Assembly: GCA_029204225.1 (NCBI GenBank)
Contig: CM055109.1
Span: 39,977,791 to 40,041,790, forward strand
Source: Diphasiastrum complanatum
Lineage: Eukaryota > Streptophyta > Lycopodiopsida > Lycopodiales > Lycopodiaceae
Direction of reading: 5' to 3'
DNA length: 64,000 bases
Shown here: positions 1 to 10,020 of the stretch, one piece after another
Position numbering within the stretch: position 1 is the first letter of the stretch
Layout of the letters: each line of letters starts with the position of its first letter
The notes under the pieces: model-generated
Databases searched by the model: none
What the model was told of the DNA's origin: nothing
Seen by the model: the letters and a program-made list of their open reading frames with translations, nothing else
Translations under genes and position numbers: made by a program

Positions 1-315
1 CTAGAAACAATAGAGCTGTGCATGAAAGTCTGCCAACGAGCAAAACACAGCAAAAGAGCAGAATGTCATTCCGCCAACGAGCGAGACAGTGACGATCTCG
101 CTCTAAAACTAAACTGATAATACAGTCGCTCTATTTTCGTGCATCTCCTTGTCTTGTGCTGTCTGTCTTGATTGCTAGAATAAAATGTGTTCTGTGATGT
201 GCAGTCGCGTGTCTAGGATCTTGTGAAGCTTCCGCGCAGAAGAAAATTCAAAGACACAGAATTGTTCGCGAATACGAAAACGAAAACGAAAAGAAACAGT
301 TTCGCTTTCGCGACA
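1..315 (+). repeat. Copia LTR fragment (family A)
   Basis: This stretch matches, in reverse complement, the LTR at 39,915-40,473 over nearly its whole length. Shared segments include the stretch around 20-45, the CGCTCTATTTTCGTGCATC block and the terminal GCGACA. It ends at 315 without a primer-binding site after it, so it is a solo LTR or the 3' LTR of an element. The window begins inside the LTR, so the left end is not visible. Confidence 0.8.
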
Positions 316-944
316 CTGAACGGTTTTCCGCTTCCGTGACACATACTATGTTGCACCGGAACCACGTTTCAGATCCGTGGTGTTCCCGAACGTTGGAATG
401 TTTGGGAAAAACCTGACTTTTTTTTATGTTTATAGTTGTGAAGCTGGATAAGGGGTGCACTTTTTATGGAGTTTGAGGAGGTTGTGGAGATAGCAATAGG
501 AGGCCAAAATGCATGTGTGATCACTCTATTTTGAGGTAGTGATCTATGCAAGTTGATTGTAGCACAATGGAGGTGGGAAAAGTGTGTGTCGAGATTTGCA
601 AGCAAAACACGTTCTTGAAGCTTTTTTCCACCATTTTTTTCTTTGCTTTGTTTGGAGGCTATAGTGAATCCTCTTGCTAGGATTGGTTGTAGGGTTGTTT
701 GGGAGAGAGCGATTGCATGTTCCCAGGCTTCTATTGGCATAGGTGGTCACCATGAGCATTCATGTGGTTGATGTGCATGAGGCCTTTGCATAGTTTTTTC
801 TAGGTGCAGGGTTTGAGGGCTTAGTGATTTAGGATGTATTTATGGGCATTAAGAGTTAGTGCTTGGTGGCTTTAAAGGTTTTTGTCCACGTAACATTGAG
901 TGGTGTTTTTGAACTTTTTTTAGGGTTTTAGGAATTCTATAGCC
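316..944. other. No gene recognised
   Basis: Intergenic sequence between the LTR fragment and the hAT relic. Short open frames exist, but none resembles a known family. I see no clear repeat. Confidence 0.5.
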
Positions 945-2545
945 ATGCAGGTGGTGGGACGAGGCGTATGGGTGGAGGGTGATCTCTTGGAGAGAGACAC
1001 AATAGGTTTTGTTGGGACAGGTCCTCGCAAATGGCGTTCTTTCTATTGCGGTGGTACCTTTTGCAGTACGACGATGAGGATTAGGTTTCATTTGCTTGGT
1101 TTGACCAGGCCAGATGGGAGATCCATGGGCATTGCCTGTGTATGGCTGTTCCTGCGCTGAGCGAGAGCACCTATGGAACACATATGGAGGAGCAGCTATG
1201 ATTGGGCCAGCTCATGGGCCTAGGCTATAGATTGGTGGGCAGCCGAGTTCTATTTTCATGGGATTAGGGGCTGGCAGTAGTGGTGCACCTTCTACCACCG
1301 GGGTCGATCATGGCCTGTTTTACCTTCAGCTACAGGGCCATCACTGCCTCCATCAGTGGCAACGATAGCAGCTGCAGCAGGGCCATCATCTATAGGAGAG
1401 GCATTTCCATCAGGGGAGTTGGGGGAGGGCCTACTGAGCGTAGTGGCCTAGGTTGAGTACTAGCGGTAGCTCTTGGGGCAGCTTTTGGGAGGTGTTGGAG
1501 AGAGACCAGGGTGGAGCACAATCATGCCCTAGAGTCACGCCACGACCACATGCACTTGCGTAGGACAGGGCACGTAGATATTGGCAACAATGCCTACAGG
1601 GTGGTAGCTAACACACCTTGACGTAGCCACTAGCTTTCATGCCACCTTTTTTTATAGTGGCTACCTTGCATTTGCCTTGGTTGACACTAGCGTCTTCCTT
1701 GACATGATGAGGGAGATTGCAGCTTGTGATGCCACTTGAAGAACCAACCACATGCGAGGTTCAACATACTCACCATTTGAGAGAGGAGCATGCATGCATC
1801 CTGAGAGAGCTTAGCCCCATACGACATGCCTGGGCCACTTACGTGATGCGTGGACTAATATTAGGCACAAGCCTATTACTTTTTACATCTTGGTTTCATG
1901 TCTGTTGGGCACTGTATTTTGTAGGGGTGTGGATGCTTCTTGAGCTGGTGCTGTTGAGTCGGGAGAGTTTATTTATGGGCACATACATGTAACAATCATT
2001 GAGGTGGGAGGGCGCAACATGTAGTGCGAAATTGTGGCCATGGGTGAGCTTTTAGAGAGAGACTATTTTGCCATTTTGTGGACCTTGTGTGCAACACATT
2101 GCATTGATCATTTGGTGCATGACATAGGAGGCCTCCCTTGGATTTCCACCATTACATCCATTGCCATGTTCTTGGTCACATTTTTGACCAAGAAGAAGAG
2201 GGCCCTTTCCATGTTCATGACATACAACCTGCTAAATCTGAAGAAGCCAACACACACATGCTTTGCCTACCGCTTTGTCATGTTGGAGTGGTTGCTTTGG
2301 GTTTGACCGACATTGCGTGGAATGGCAGCTAACCTTGAGTTCACACAGTGACATCGTAGCAGCGAGTCGATTGGACTCAGGTTCCAGAGGATCGTTTTTG
2401 GAGATAATTTTTGGTGACAGGCCGAGTAGCTGGTTGAGGTCTTGCAACCAGTGTGCCGTGCGCTGAGGTTGGTGGATCGAGAGGGTTCTACACTCGGCCT
2501 CATTTACAAGTTTATGGACAAGACAATGATTGCTTTTTGATGGGG
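945..2545 (+). pseudogene. hAT-superfamily transposase relic (BED finger to C-terminal region)
   Basis: A decayed transposase that would have cut and pasted a hAT DNA transposon. All recognisable pieces lie in one reading frame. Around 1030-1125 there is a degraded BED zinc-finger-like segment containing FYCGGTFC and RIRFHLLGLTRPDGR. From about 1160 to 1500 follows an S/A/P-rich linker. From 1863 the core begins with PITFYILVSCLLGT and a VDAS motif, then LLERDYFAILWTLCATHCID and DIGGLPWI, the plant hAT pattern W-C-A-H-C-hydrophobic followed by DIG-P. Near 2454 the segment ALRLVDREGSTLGLIYKFMD matches the late transposase region (LRLVD-PTMG-IYEAMD type). Several in-frame stops interrupt it (for example at 1158 and near 1936), so it is inactive. 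There is little or no net frameshift over 1.6 kb. The family assignment rests on motif order and memory of the family, not on a search. I did not find the terminal inverted repeats. Confidence 0.75.
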
Positions 2546-2982
2546 GCAGGTATACTTTTTTCTTATCTGTTTTGTGCATTTGTTTTGTATCCATGTTTTA
2601 GGATTGTTGAGTTGTTTTTGCAAAGAATTGATTACTTCTTGGTTTTTTGTAGGATGTTAGAGAACTGGCTTGATAGGTGGGCTATTGAAGGCATATGAAC
2701 AAGACAATATAAAGCCTAAAGGGTAAAATAGGCATTCATTTCAACACAACACCACCTCATTTTTTGAGTTGCTTGTATATTGTTTCTAAGCTTTACCTTA
2801 TGACATCACTGACTTCTCTATCTAAATTTGTGAAATTGGATATATTCTAATTTCACAAATAGATATATTAATTAGTCCCAGCTAGCAAGAGCTTAAGGAA
2901 AGCCCTTAAAGGTATGACTATAGCTATTGTCTAGGGCTTGAGAATAGTCATAAGACTACTAGAGGTGATATAAATGGGGAGT
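2546..2982. other. No gene recognised
   Basis: AT-rich sequence after the hAT relic. It includes a short inverted pair, ATTTGTGAAATTGGATATA and its near-complement, at about 2826-2870. No coding signal was seen. Confidence 0.5.
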
Positions 2983-3130
2983 TATGTTAGAGCCCAGTCT
3001 CGGCACTAGCATGATTTTGGCACGACCAATTACTAGAGGGCTTGAGGCCAAGTATTGGCGATGGCCGGTGAATTGAGTGGACATTTGTCCTAAGTTGGGA
3101 CGACTGCGTCACAAGCAGTTAGCATGATGG
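2983..3130 (+). repeat. LTR-like repeat copy 1 (gypsy)
   Basis: Begins TGTTAGAGCCCAGTCT and contains GGCGATGGCCGGTGAATTGAG. The same series recurs at 3383-3500 (TGTTAGAGCCTAGTCT, then the identical GGCGATGGCC block). The TGTTAG start fits the 5' end of an LTR. This copy is joined directly to chromodomain coding sequence, so it is rearranged. Confidence 0.6.
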
Positions 3131-3135
3131 CATGA

Positions 3136-3382
3136 TGTCGATAAGCTTGTGGAAGTGGAAGGTCTTGTGTCTTCGGAAGAGAAAGACATAACAGCTTGTG
3201 GGCCAGAGAAAATTTTAGATTGGAGGGAGCGTCGATTGCAGAATCGTCTACTCCAAGGGTATCTAGTGACTTGGAAAGGGCATCCATTGTCAGATGCTAT
3301 TTAGGAGATGCAACAGTGTTTGCAGAAGTCTTATCCATAGTTTAAAAATCGAGGACTGATGACTTGCTAGAAGAAGGAAGGA
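3136..3382 (+). pseudogene. Ty3/gypsy chromodomain remnant and polypurine tract
   Basis: The translation includes PEKILDWRERRLQNRLLQGY followed by LVTWKGHP and a degraded acidic tail. This is the plant chromovirus C-terminal pattern (PE-ILDRR, then YLVKWKG). That domain normally ends the integrase and targets insertion to chromatin. A TAG stop lies where the family has a tryptophan before the acidic residues. A purine-rich run at about 3370-3382 is followed by TGTTAGAGCC, which fits a polypurine tract next to an LTR. Confidence 0.75.
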
Positions 3383-3600
3383 TTGTTAGAGCCTAGTCTT
3401 GGCACGGCCGGTTACCAGAGGGCATGAGGAACTATTGGCGATGGCCGGTGAATTGAGTGCACATTTGTCCCAAGCTGGGATTGGTGCATCACAAGCAATG
3501 ACCTGGCGTGATCGCTGAATTGTGACCATTGGGACTAGGCGTCAGTGACAAGATGCTAGCTGGTGTTGGATGATGCAAGCCACGCACAGTGCACCTGCTT
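3383..3600 (+). repeat. LTR-like repeat copy 2 (gypsy)
   Basis: Second copy of the TGTTAGAGCC repeat, directly after the purine tract of the chromodomain remnant. Its downstream part, GTTGGATGATGCAAGCCACG near 3565, is echoed near 3889 (GTTGGAGGATGCAAGCCACG). The LTR-derived sequence therefore appears to be duplicated or rearranged over 3383-3930. Confidence 0.6.
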
Positions 3601-3802
3601 TCATAAAGCACCAAAAAGAGTGCATTTGTCCCATAAGTAAATGGAGACTAAAACATCACCCACATATAACCTCATAGTAGACATCATACCCTTGTCCCAT
3701 GGTACCAGCCCTTTTGGGGTCAAGTGAAAAAAAGGCGGGTGGCTAGGCGGTGGGGATCGTCTACTGGACCGAATTGTTGCTGCTTTTGTTGCCGACAAAC
3801 TC

Positions 3803-3822
3803 TGAGATTGTATCAGAGCCAA
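3803..3822 (+). other. Primer-binding-site-like sequence
   Basis: ATTGTATCAGAGCCAAGTGG resembles the plant initiator tRNA-Met primer-binding site (TGGTATCAGAGC) with one change in the first bases. It lies about 420 bp after the start of LTR-like copy 2, the expected position next to a 5' LTR. Confidence 0.55.
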
Positions 3823-4363
3823 GTGGGGTCCTATACGAGCAAGTGGGGGTGTGGGTGTCCTTCGCCCTGTGCTCGCTTGAGTGGGGGTGTTGGAGGATGC
3901 AAGCCACGCATAGTGCGGCTAGAGAGGCTGAAAATCTAAAAACATTTCAGAAATCACTTGTTTTGCTCATAAAAACAGGTTTTGGACATTTTCTCAAGCT
4001 TTTGGAGTTGTCCTTTAATGGAGATTCCTCTGTTGATGCTTTGACTGCGAAGTCGAGGTACTAGAAGGTACACCTTGAACGGTTGTTAGGGGTCATCAGA
4101 GTTTATTTTCTCCCTGGGTGGAATCTTCTCCAGAGCTAGTATGGCGAGTATAGAGCTTTCTCCAGGCTTGGATTGCATGACTTCATGGGGTTAATGCCAT
4201 ATTTAATGAAGTGGGGCAATGTATATGGTTTTGAGGACCCAAGGAGCATTTTTTAACTTTTGGTCCATGTACTCAAGTTTGGAGGGGCCCAACTCATAAT
4301 TAGGGGTCCATGGGGCAGGTGACCTTTTTCTCCAATTAGCACTTGGCTGTCCACTGCCAAGGC
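3823..4363. other. Retroelement leader-like or intergenic sequence
   Basis: No protein domain was recognised between the primer-site-like sequence and the copia remnant. The echo of the LTR-derived block at 3887-3916 lies here. Confidence 0.45.
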
Positions 4364-5312
4364 TTTTTAATGTACTTTATGTTCCAAAAATAAAAAAGAA
4401 TCTCATTTTGGTCTCTACAATTATGAACCAAGGATTGGTTATGGAATTCAAAGAAAACAAATGTCTTATCAAAGACCCAAAGAGATCTCTTATGTTCATG
4501 GCTTCGGGAACATTACGTGGTGGATTGTTCCTTATGGATACCTATGAGCGAAGAGCTTCATCATCTTTTTGTCTTGTTGCATCAAGTTCACATTCTTTGG
4601 AGTTGGCTGAATTATGGCATGCTAGGTTTGGACATCTCAACTTTGCTAGCTTGAAGATGTTGAAGAGATTCAATATGGTTGAAGACATTCCTAATATTGA
4701 GCATCCCGAAGGACATGTATGTGAAGGATGCATACTTGGAAAATTTCAAAGGCAAGCTTTTCCAATTGATGGAACTATTCAAGTTGATGGCAAATTTGAT
4801 TTGGTTCATAGTGATGTATGTGGTCCAATGAGGACCGAATCCATTGGAAGGTGTAAATATTTTGCTACTTTTATTGATGACCTTTCAAGATTTACATGGA
4901 TTTATCCTATGAAGGCAAAATCTGAAGTTTTTCAACGCTTTAAGGATTTTTTAGCAATGATAGAAAATCAGTTTGGGCACTCTTTGAAGATTTTACGTAC
5001 CGACCGAGGAGGGGAATATATAGAGAATACGTTCGGTACTTATCTTCAAAGCAAAGGTATCCATCATCAAATGACAACTCCTTACACACCTCAACAAAAT
5101 GGTGTTGCCGAAAGAAAGAATTGCACCATTATGGAGATGGCTCGATGCATGCTCAATGCAAAGGGCTTACCTCACAAGTTTTGGGCTGAAGCGGTTATAA
5201 CGGCGACATACATTAGTAATCGGTGTCCTACTAAAGCCTTGAAGGTATTAACTCCTTATGAAGTTTGGTATGGTAAAAGTGATCGAGGCCTACCGATATA
5301 CACCACTCACAA
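4364..5312 (+). pseudogene. Ty1/copia pre-integrase and integrase fragment
   Basis: An open reading frame of about 316 codons with no start codon of its own. It opens with NVLYVPKIKKNL, the protease-to-integrase linker of copia polyproteins. It continues with the gag-pre-integrase zinc finger (LWHARFGHLNF and CEGCILGK). The integrase core follows with the three catalytic acidic residues in context: HSDVCGP, LRTDRGGEY and NGVAERKN. The frame has no internal stop. Protease and gag are absent upstream and reverse transcriptase is absent downstream, where the sequence changes abruptly into a gypsy reverse-transcriptase tail at about 5311. It is therefore a truncated fragment, although the integrase core is well preserved. 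Confidence 0.92.
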
Positions 5313-5862
5313 ATTTTTTTGGGCCTTTGTAAGCTCTAACGGTGGTTCATTAAGAATTATTCTTGGGTAGCCGCTCCTTTAACAGACCAGTTACAAAAGA
5401 ACAACACTATAGTTCAGTGGGATGTTGAAGTTCAACACACTTTTGAGAGCTGAAGGAAGCGGTGGCCACAACTTTAGTTCTCAAGATTGTTGATAACCAG
5501 AGACCGTTTGACCTAGAGACGAATGCAAGTGGCATTGCCGTAGGTGCAGCGTTGAGCCAAGAGGGTAGACAAATAGCCTTGTGAGTAACACCTTAACATA
5601 GATATCCCAGACACGAGCAAGAGCTATATGCGATCAGACATGCACTCAAGGTGTGGCGAAATTATTTGTATGGTGTCGAGTTTTTTGTGTACACCATACC
5701 ATCATACTTCAAAGTATTTGTTTCACTTAGCCAGATTTGAAGGCCCGCCAAGCTCGGTGGGTTGAGTTGATGCAGGAATTTAATTTAGAAGTTTGCTTCC
5801 AAAGAGGGAAGGAAAATGTAGTTGTTGATGCACTATTGGGGATATTGCATTCGATGAGCCAT
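5313..5862 (+). pseudogene. Ty3/gypsy RT thumb and RNase H remnant
   Basis: In the frame starting FLGLCKL the translation gives RWFIKNYSWVAAPLTDQL, the FLGL-YYRRFI-NYS-APLT hallmark at the end of gypsy reverse transcriptase. RNase H follows in pieces: the degraded TDAS motif in DLETNASGIAVGAALSQEG, then EQELYAIRHALKVWRNYLYG, then an RNase H end resembling LMQEFNLEVCFQRGKENVV. Frameshifts near 5450, 5590 and 5720 and several stops inactivate it. It directly abuts the copia integrase on the same strand. Confidence 0.88.
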
Positions 5863-6027
5863 AGTTGTGTCGAATACTGCTTTGTTCAAGAACCGTGATT
5901 CGAAAGGTCGGTTCGAACCGTCTTGTTGGTTCGAAACCGAAAAAAAAATTCACTTACCTTCTGTGCCAACTGTGTACATTTTCCAGAGGATTGTTGTGGG
6001 AGCTAGGCATGCACATTTTCCAGATGA

Positions 6028-6030
<3 letters not shown>

Positions 6031-6082
<52 letters not shown>
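6031..6082. repeat. (GA)26 microsatellite
   Basis: Perfect GA dinucleotide run about 170 bp after the end of the gypsy RNase H remnant. Confidence 0.95.
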
Positions 6083-6085
<3 letters not shown>

Positions 6086-6867
6086 TAGAGAGAATTTTTT
6101 GTAGGGTTTGAGAGTATTTGTAGGTTGGCTAGTTAGTAGTATAACTAGCCATTTACATTGTACATTGTAATATGTATGGTGTGACATGAATGTTTTGAGT
6201 GATGAGTAACAATGATCAATCTTTGTAGTCCTGTATGGAAGTTGGTAGCTACCACCTAATGTCACTGATGATATTAGATAGATTATAGCTAAAATTGTAG
6301 GCAACATATCGATCAAGAACCCTAAACCACAGATGACATGTATTGTTAGGTAGCAATACTTAGGAGTTGGAAGTTGGAAGTTCCGTGTCAGGATTTGAAT
6401 TTCAGTATCGATTAATCACGAATTATAATCTACATGTTACCCATTGACACAAACTCTCTAAAATACCTATGCTATGTTGCCTTTTAGACCTGACAGGAAA
6501 CCCAATTTTGACCACACTAGCTTAAGTATTACTTCGTTAAAGTTGTCTGAACCTAATGGGAAATCCATACACTAAGAAAGCACCTATTTTTGACATAATC
6601 AAAGGGTAGAAATTAAGGGGGAGGGGAAAAAAAAAACCCTGAAACTGATTGGCCGGTTCGAACCTGGAGAGTTCATACAGAGTAACGAGTATTTGCAAAA
6701 AGTAGCAACAACACAACCATTGTTCATAAAGCATAACATGTATGTTGAGTTTCAGGACGGCCAAAAGGATCTGCTTACCTTCAATGAAATTGAAGGGCTA
6801 AGACTTTATGGACGGACTCCATAGATTTAAAGGTTGCATGTCTTCTTACATGTTATGTTTGGGTACT
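6083..6867. other. No gene recognised
   Basis: Intergenic sequence. GGTTCGAACC occurs at 6655, and a related GGTTCGAACCG block lies at 5909. No coding signal was seen. Confidence 0.45.
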
Positions 6868-6877
6868 AGATATAGAT

Positions 6878-7580
6878 CTTAGAAGCCCATTCCGACCGTT
6901 CCGTACGTTCCGGAACGTACTGGGTCGGAACGTTTTTTTTTTTTAATATATAAAGAAAGAGGCACCTGCAGGCTGCTGGCCGCATCTGCTGCATCTTCCT
7001 TCTTTGTGAGGGACGCATCTTGATATGCAAGAAATGAGTAGAGTTCTTTTGAAAATCTTGTTCTGTCGGTTTATCTAATCATAATCAAAAGCCCGGCCAC
7101 CACAGTGAGGACTCCTTACTCGTCCTCCTTTTGGTTCCCTGTGATTGATGTGGGTAATCCGTTATCATGCTAGTGTGGCACCGCCCCTACCTAATTTCTT
7201 GAAATTTCCTTTTCACATATTATGCGCATGATGAACGAATTCAAAACATAGCATAAAGAACATCTGAAAGTAGCAATAAGTGGCAATAAATTGATGATTC
7301 TACAACAAAGAAAGCACGGAACTGGATGGTTGTCAATCACGCATGTCTGGATGGTTGTCTCAATCGCACATGTCTATCCCTCGATGGTTGTCATCCTGAA
7401 AACCATGTCAGGTGATGGCATTGTGTGCAGTCATCGTGCATTTCTGGATGGTTATCAACGAATCAGATCTCCACTCAGTATCGCTGTGTTTTCTTTGTTA
7501 AAATAATACATTTTTTTAAAAATTATTTTTTGGTCAGGTTCCGGAACGGAACGCGTTCCATTCCGGAACGGGCAACTAAG
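6878..7580. mobile_element. Non-autonomous MITE, hAT-like by target duplication
   Basis: The two ends are inverted repeats: the left end reads CTTAGAAGCCCATTCCG and the reverse complement of the right end reads CTTAGTTGCCCGTTCCG. The element is flanked by ATATAGAT on both sides (6870-6877 and 7581-7588). This is an 8-bp target duplication, extendable to 10 bp because of overlap with the right end. Subterminal regions are packed with GTTCCG/CGGAAC palindromes. The 703-bp interior encodes nothing recognisable and has a small internal repeat of TGGATGGTTGTC at 7323-7350 with related copies downstream. An 8-bp duplication fits hAT; 9 bp would fit Mutator. Confidence 0.8.
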
Positions 7581-7589
7581 ATATAGATA

Positions 7590-8054
7590 TGCACCCCTTC
7601 AATTCATTTGGCATTAATTAATTCAGGATGTACTCACAGTAAGAAATTGGCTCCCAGATGATATGGTCCTTATAACCGTTGAAACTATTGGTTCAATAAC
7701 ATACAAATCTCATCTGCTTGCTTCAACTTGAGATTGACAAGAGCTATTATTGATCCAGATGAGCCTTTGTGATGCTGAGATGTCTTGCTTAGCCTTGGGT
7801 ACTGTTTGTTACTCAAAAGACATAATTGAGTCTTCTTTGTCTACTTCCTCTCTTTCCCACACATGCACACAGATCAATACTAAAGCTTGCAGTAGAAATG
7901 TGATGAAGTTATCACAATGGTAGCTGCATGATTCTAGCATTATGTGGCCCGAAGGATACGTTCTGGAAGGTATTATTTATGCTCATCTTGTAGGCATTTT
8001 CAAGTGGATGCACATTAATGAAGATCTGATTTTGTAAATTGGTTCTTTTCTTAG
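7590..8054. other. Intron or upstream region of the deformylase gene
   Basis: No sequence encoding the expected first part of the deformylase (GLAAPQIG motif) is visible here. The segment probably lies inside a long first intron, or upstream of a truncated copy. Confidence 0.5.
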
Positions 8055-9409
8055 ATTATAGTACTTGAAGATACTGAGGAGTATATCAGTTATGCCTCAC
8101 GGGAAGAGGTGGAGGTGCAACAGCGTGATCCATTTGATTTACTGGTATAGTCTTAGAGCAACATGGATTTTATAAGTGCATAGTCTCCATCTCTGTATGT
8201 TTGTGGAAAATTCTTTCAAATTGCTTGGAAATCTGTTGTTCTTATAGTTGGTCTGTTTTTCATAGCTTCAAGGATCCTCTACGATAGTTGACAGAATTTG
8301 GTTAATTTGTTCCAGGTCATCATTAATCCAAAACTGAAAACCAAGGGGTCTAAGACTGCAAGGTTCTTTGAAGGTTGCTTGAGGTAGTGGCGATTGCCTT
8401 CACCTTATAATCTTGATGTTTTTACAAGGAGAGATTTTAGCATTCTATATTGAGTGTTGTAGCTTTGAGAATTGAAAAATAGAAGAATGACTTTTTATCT
8501 TGCTGATCAGCCATGCTACTGCGTATATGTGTTATGCACACCATGGATCGCGGCATAAGGCAAACTGTTATTTAGACTTTATCACTGTACGACTTGTGCT
8601 AAACAAACTTCTTTAGCTGTCAATTTTTGATCAAACATTGTCTGTGGCTTTTTCAGCTCTAGTGCTGAAACTTTGTTTTGGTTTGAGTGGACCCCCCCTT
8701 AAGCTACAAACTATGAGTAGACCTGTATTTCAAGGTTCATCCAATTGATGTTCTGAATAGGTAAGATGCATGGATTCATGCATATGTGAGGCTAGCTGAT
8801 TAAGATTTTATCCTTTCCCTCCCCTAGAATTTTCTCTCTTTTGCTCTTATGATTTGATCCTGGTTCTTTCTGGTAACAAAGATTTTGCTCAGAGCATAAA
8901 GAATTGGCAGTGCCAGTACTAACTTTCCACTTTGAATATGGGAATCTGGAGTTACTCACACTGAGATACTTTAATCTGTGACTTATCTGTAAAAGCAATG
9001 CTTTCCAGAATCCATAAATTGCTATTATCGTGCTCAACTCAACTATTTTGATAATTCTGAGTGACAGCTTTTGTTTTTGGTACGGAACTTCTCAATATTT
9101 CATTCAAGTTTTTAAGAGTTATATGTGTCTTTATGTTGCTGTAGCGTCAATGGATATCGAGCACTAGTTGAGAGGCACTTGGAAGTTGAGGTGACTGGTT
9201 TTGGGAGAGACGGACTTCCTCTTAAATTAGAAGCTGTAGGATGGAAAGCTCGTATTTTGCAGCATGAATGTGATCACCTTGCAGGCTTGCTCTATGTTGA
9301 TAAGATGATTCCAAGAACCTTCAGGACAGTGGAGAACTTAAGATTACCATTACCAGCTGGCTGTCCAAAACCAGGTGTTTGCCAGGAGATTGCAGCAGTG
9401 GAACCGTAA
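8055..9409 (+). CDS. PDF1A: Peptide deformylase, PDF1A type, 3' exons
   Basis: Removes the formyl group from the N-terminal methionine of proteins made in organelles. PDF1A proteins are mitochondrial. Three exons splice in frame: 8055-8144, 8316-8383 and 9145-9409, each bounded by AG and GT, with stop TAA at 9407. The first exon encodes [19 protein letters not shown]. The second carries INPKL and the start of motif II, FFEGCLS, whose serine codon is completed across the splice. The third encodes [20 protein letters not shown], then motif III HECDH with the metal-binding histidines and the catalytic glutamate, then [17 protein letters not shown], typical of plant PDF1A. The visible part is 140 residues. 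Motif I (GLAAPQIG) and the transit peptide should be in an upstream exon that I cannot find between 1 and 8054. Either the first intron is long and filled with transposons, or this is a 5'-truncated copy. The reading frame itself is undamaged. Confidence 0.85.
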
Positions 9410-9941
9410 ATCTAAAATTTATCCAATTACTCATTTCTTCCCCAGTGGGTCATGAAATTTTTAACGAGCAAATTGTATGTATACAATAGTGCGATTTTAT
9501 GTGGATTTGATTGAAAACATTTTGCTACTTTTCACATTCAATGCCATCTGGGATGGAGATTGTTAGCAATCTGCGGAATGATAGGGCCTGTTTGGTTATT
9601 TTTGGGACTGAGTTACTGGAAAGTGTTTGTTTGTTTAATTTGAAGTAGAGCAGTGGTCAACCCTCTGCTATGATAACTTCCATTTGTGAACCACCCATGC
9701 ATGTATCCTGTATCCTGTATCCTGTTTTCATAGATCATGGGCTGACTGTTACTGCTCTTTCTGTTATTGAAGCTCATTGCCTTGAATCGTGGTTTTGGGG
9801 AAACGTTTCTCACCAGAGAAATGCGAATCCCCCAGGAAATGGGAAATCTGATGTTGGAAACAAGAAATGCCATTACATCATATTGTGGTGAGAGTTTTCT
9901 GAAATTGCAACATTAAAATTGTAATAATATATGCTATCAAA
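9410..9941. other. Deformylase 3' flank; small tandem repeat
   Basis: Downstream region of the deformylase. GTATCCT is repeated in tandem at about 9704-9725. GGGCCTGTTTGGTT at 9590 resembles the end of many plant MITEs, but I found no matching inverted end. Confidence 0.4.
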
Positions 9942-10020
9942 CGGGGTTGGCTCAGTTGGTTAGCTTGGCATCCAAAGTTTCTTTGGCCCCAGGTTCAAGC
10001 CCCCCTTGGAAACCAAGATG
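9942..10020 (+). mobile_element. tRNA-derived SINE, copy 1
   Basis: Contains an A-box-like TGGCTCAGTTGG at 9948 and a B box GGTTCAAGCCC at 9992, spaced as in a tRNA-type internal RNA polymerase III promoter. The T-stem does not pair, so this is not a functional tRNA gene. The segment from TTTGGCCCCAGG to AACCAAGATGCAT recurs in reverse orientation at 11,431-11,500. Confidence 0.7.

Noticed and set aside
9584-9620. Tourist- or hAT-type MITE end (GGGCCTGTTTGGTT)
   Set aside because: No inverted partner end or target duplication found nearby.
9942-10015. Possible functional tRNA gene
   Set aside because: A and B boxes are present, but acceptor and T stems do not pair, and the block recurs as part of a dispersed repeat.
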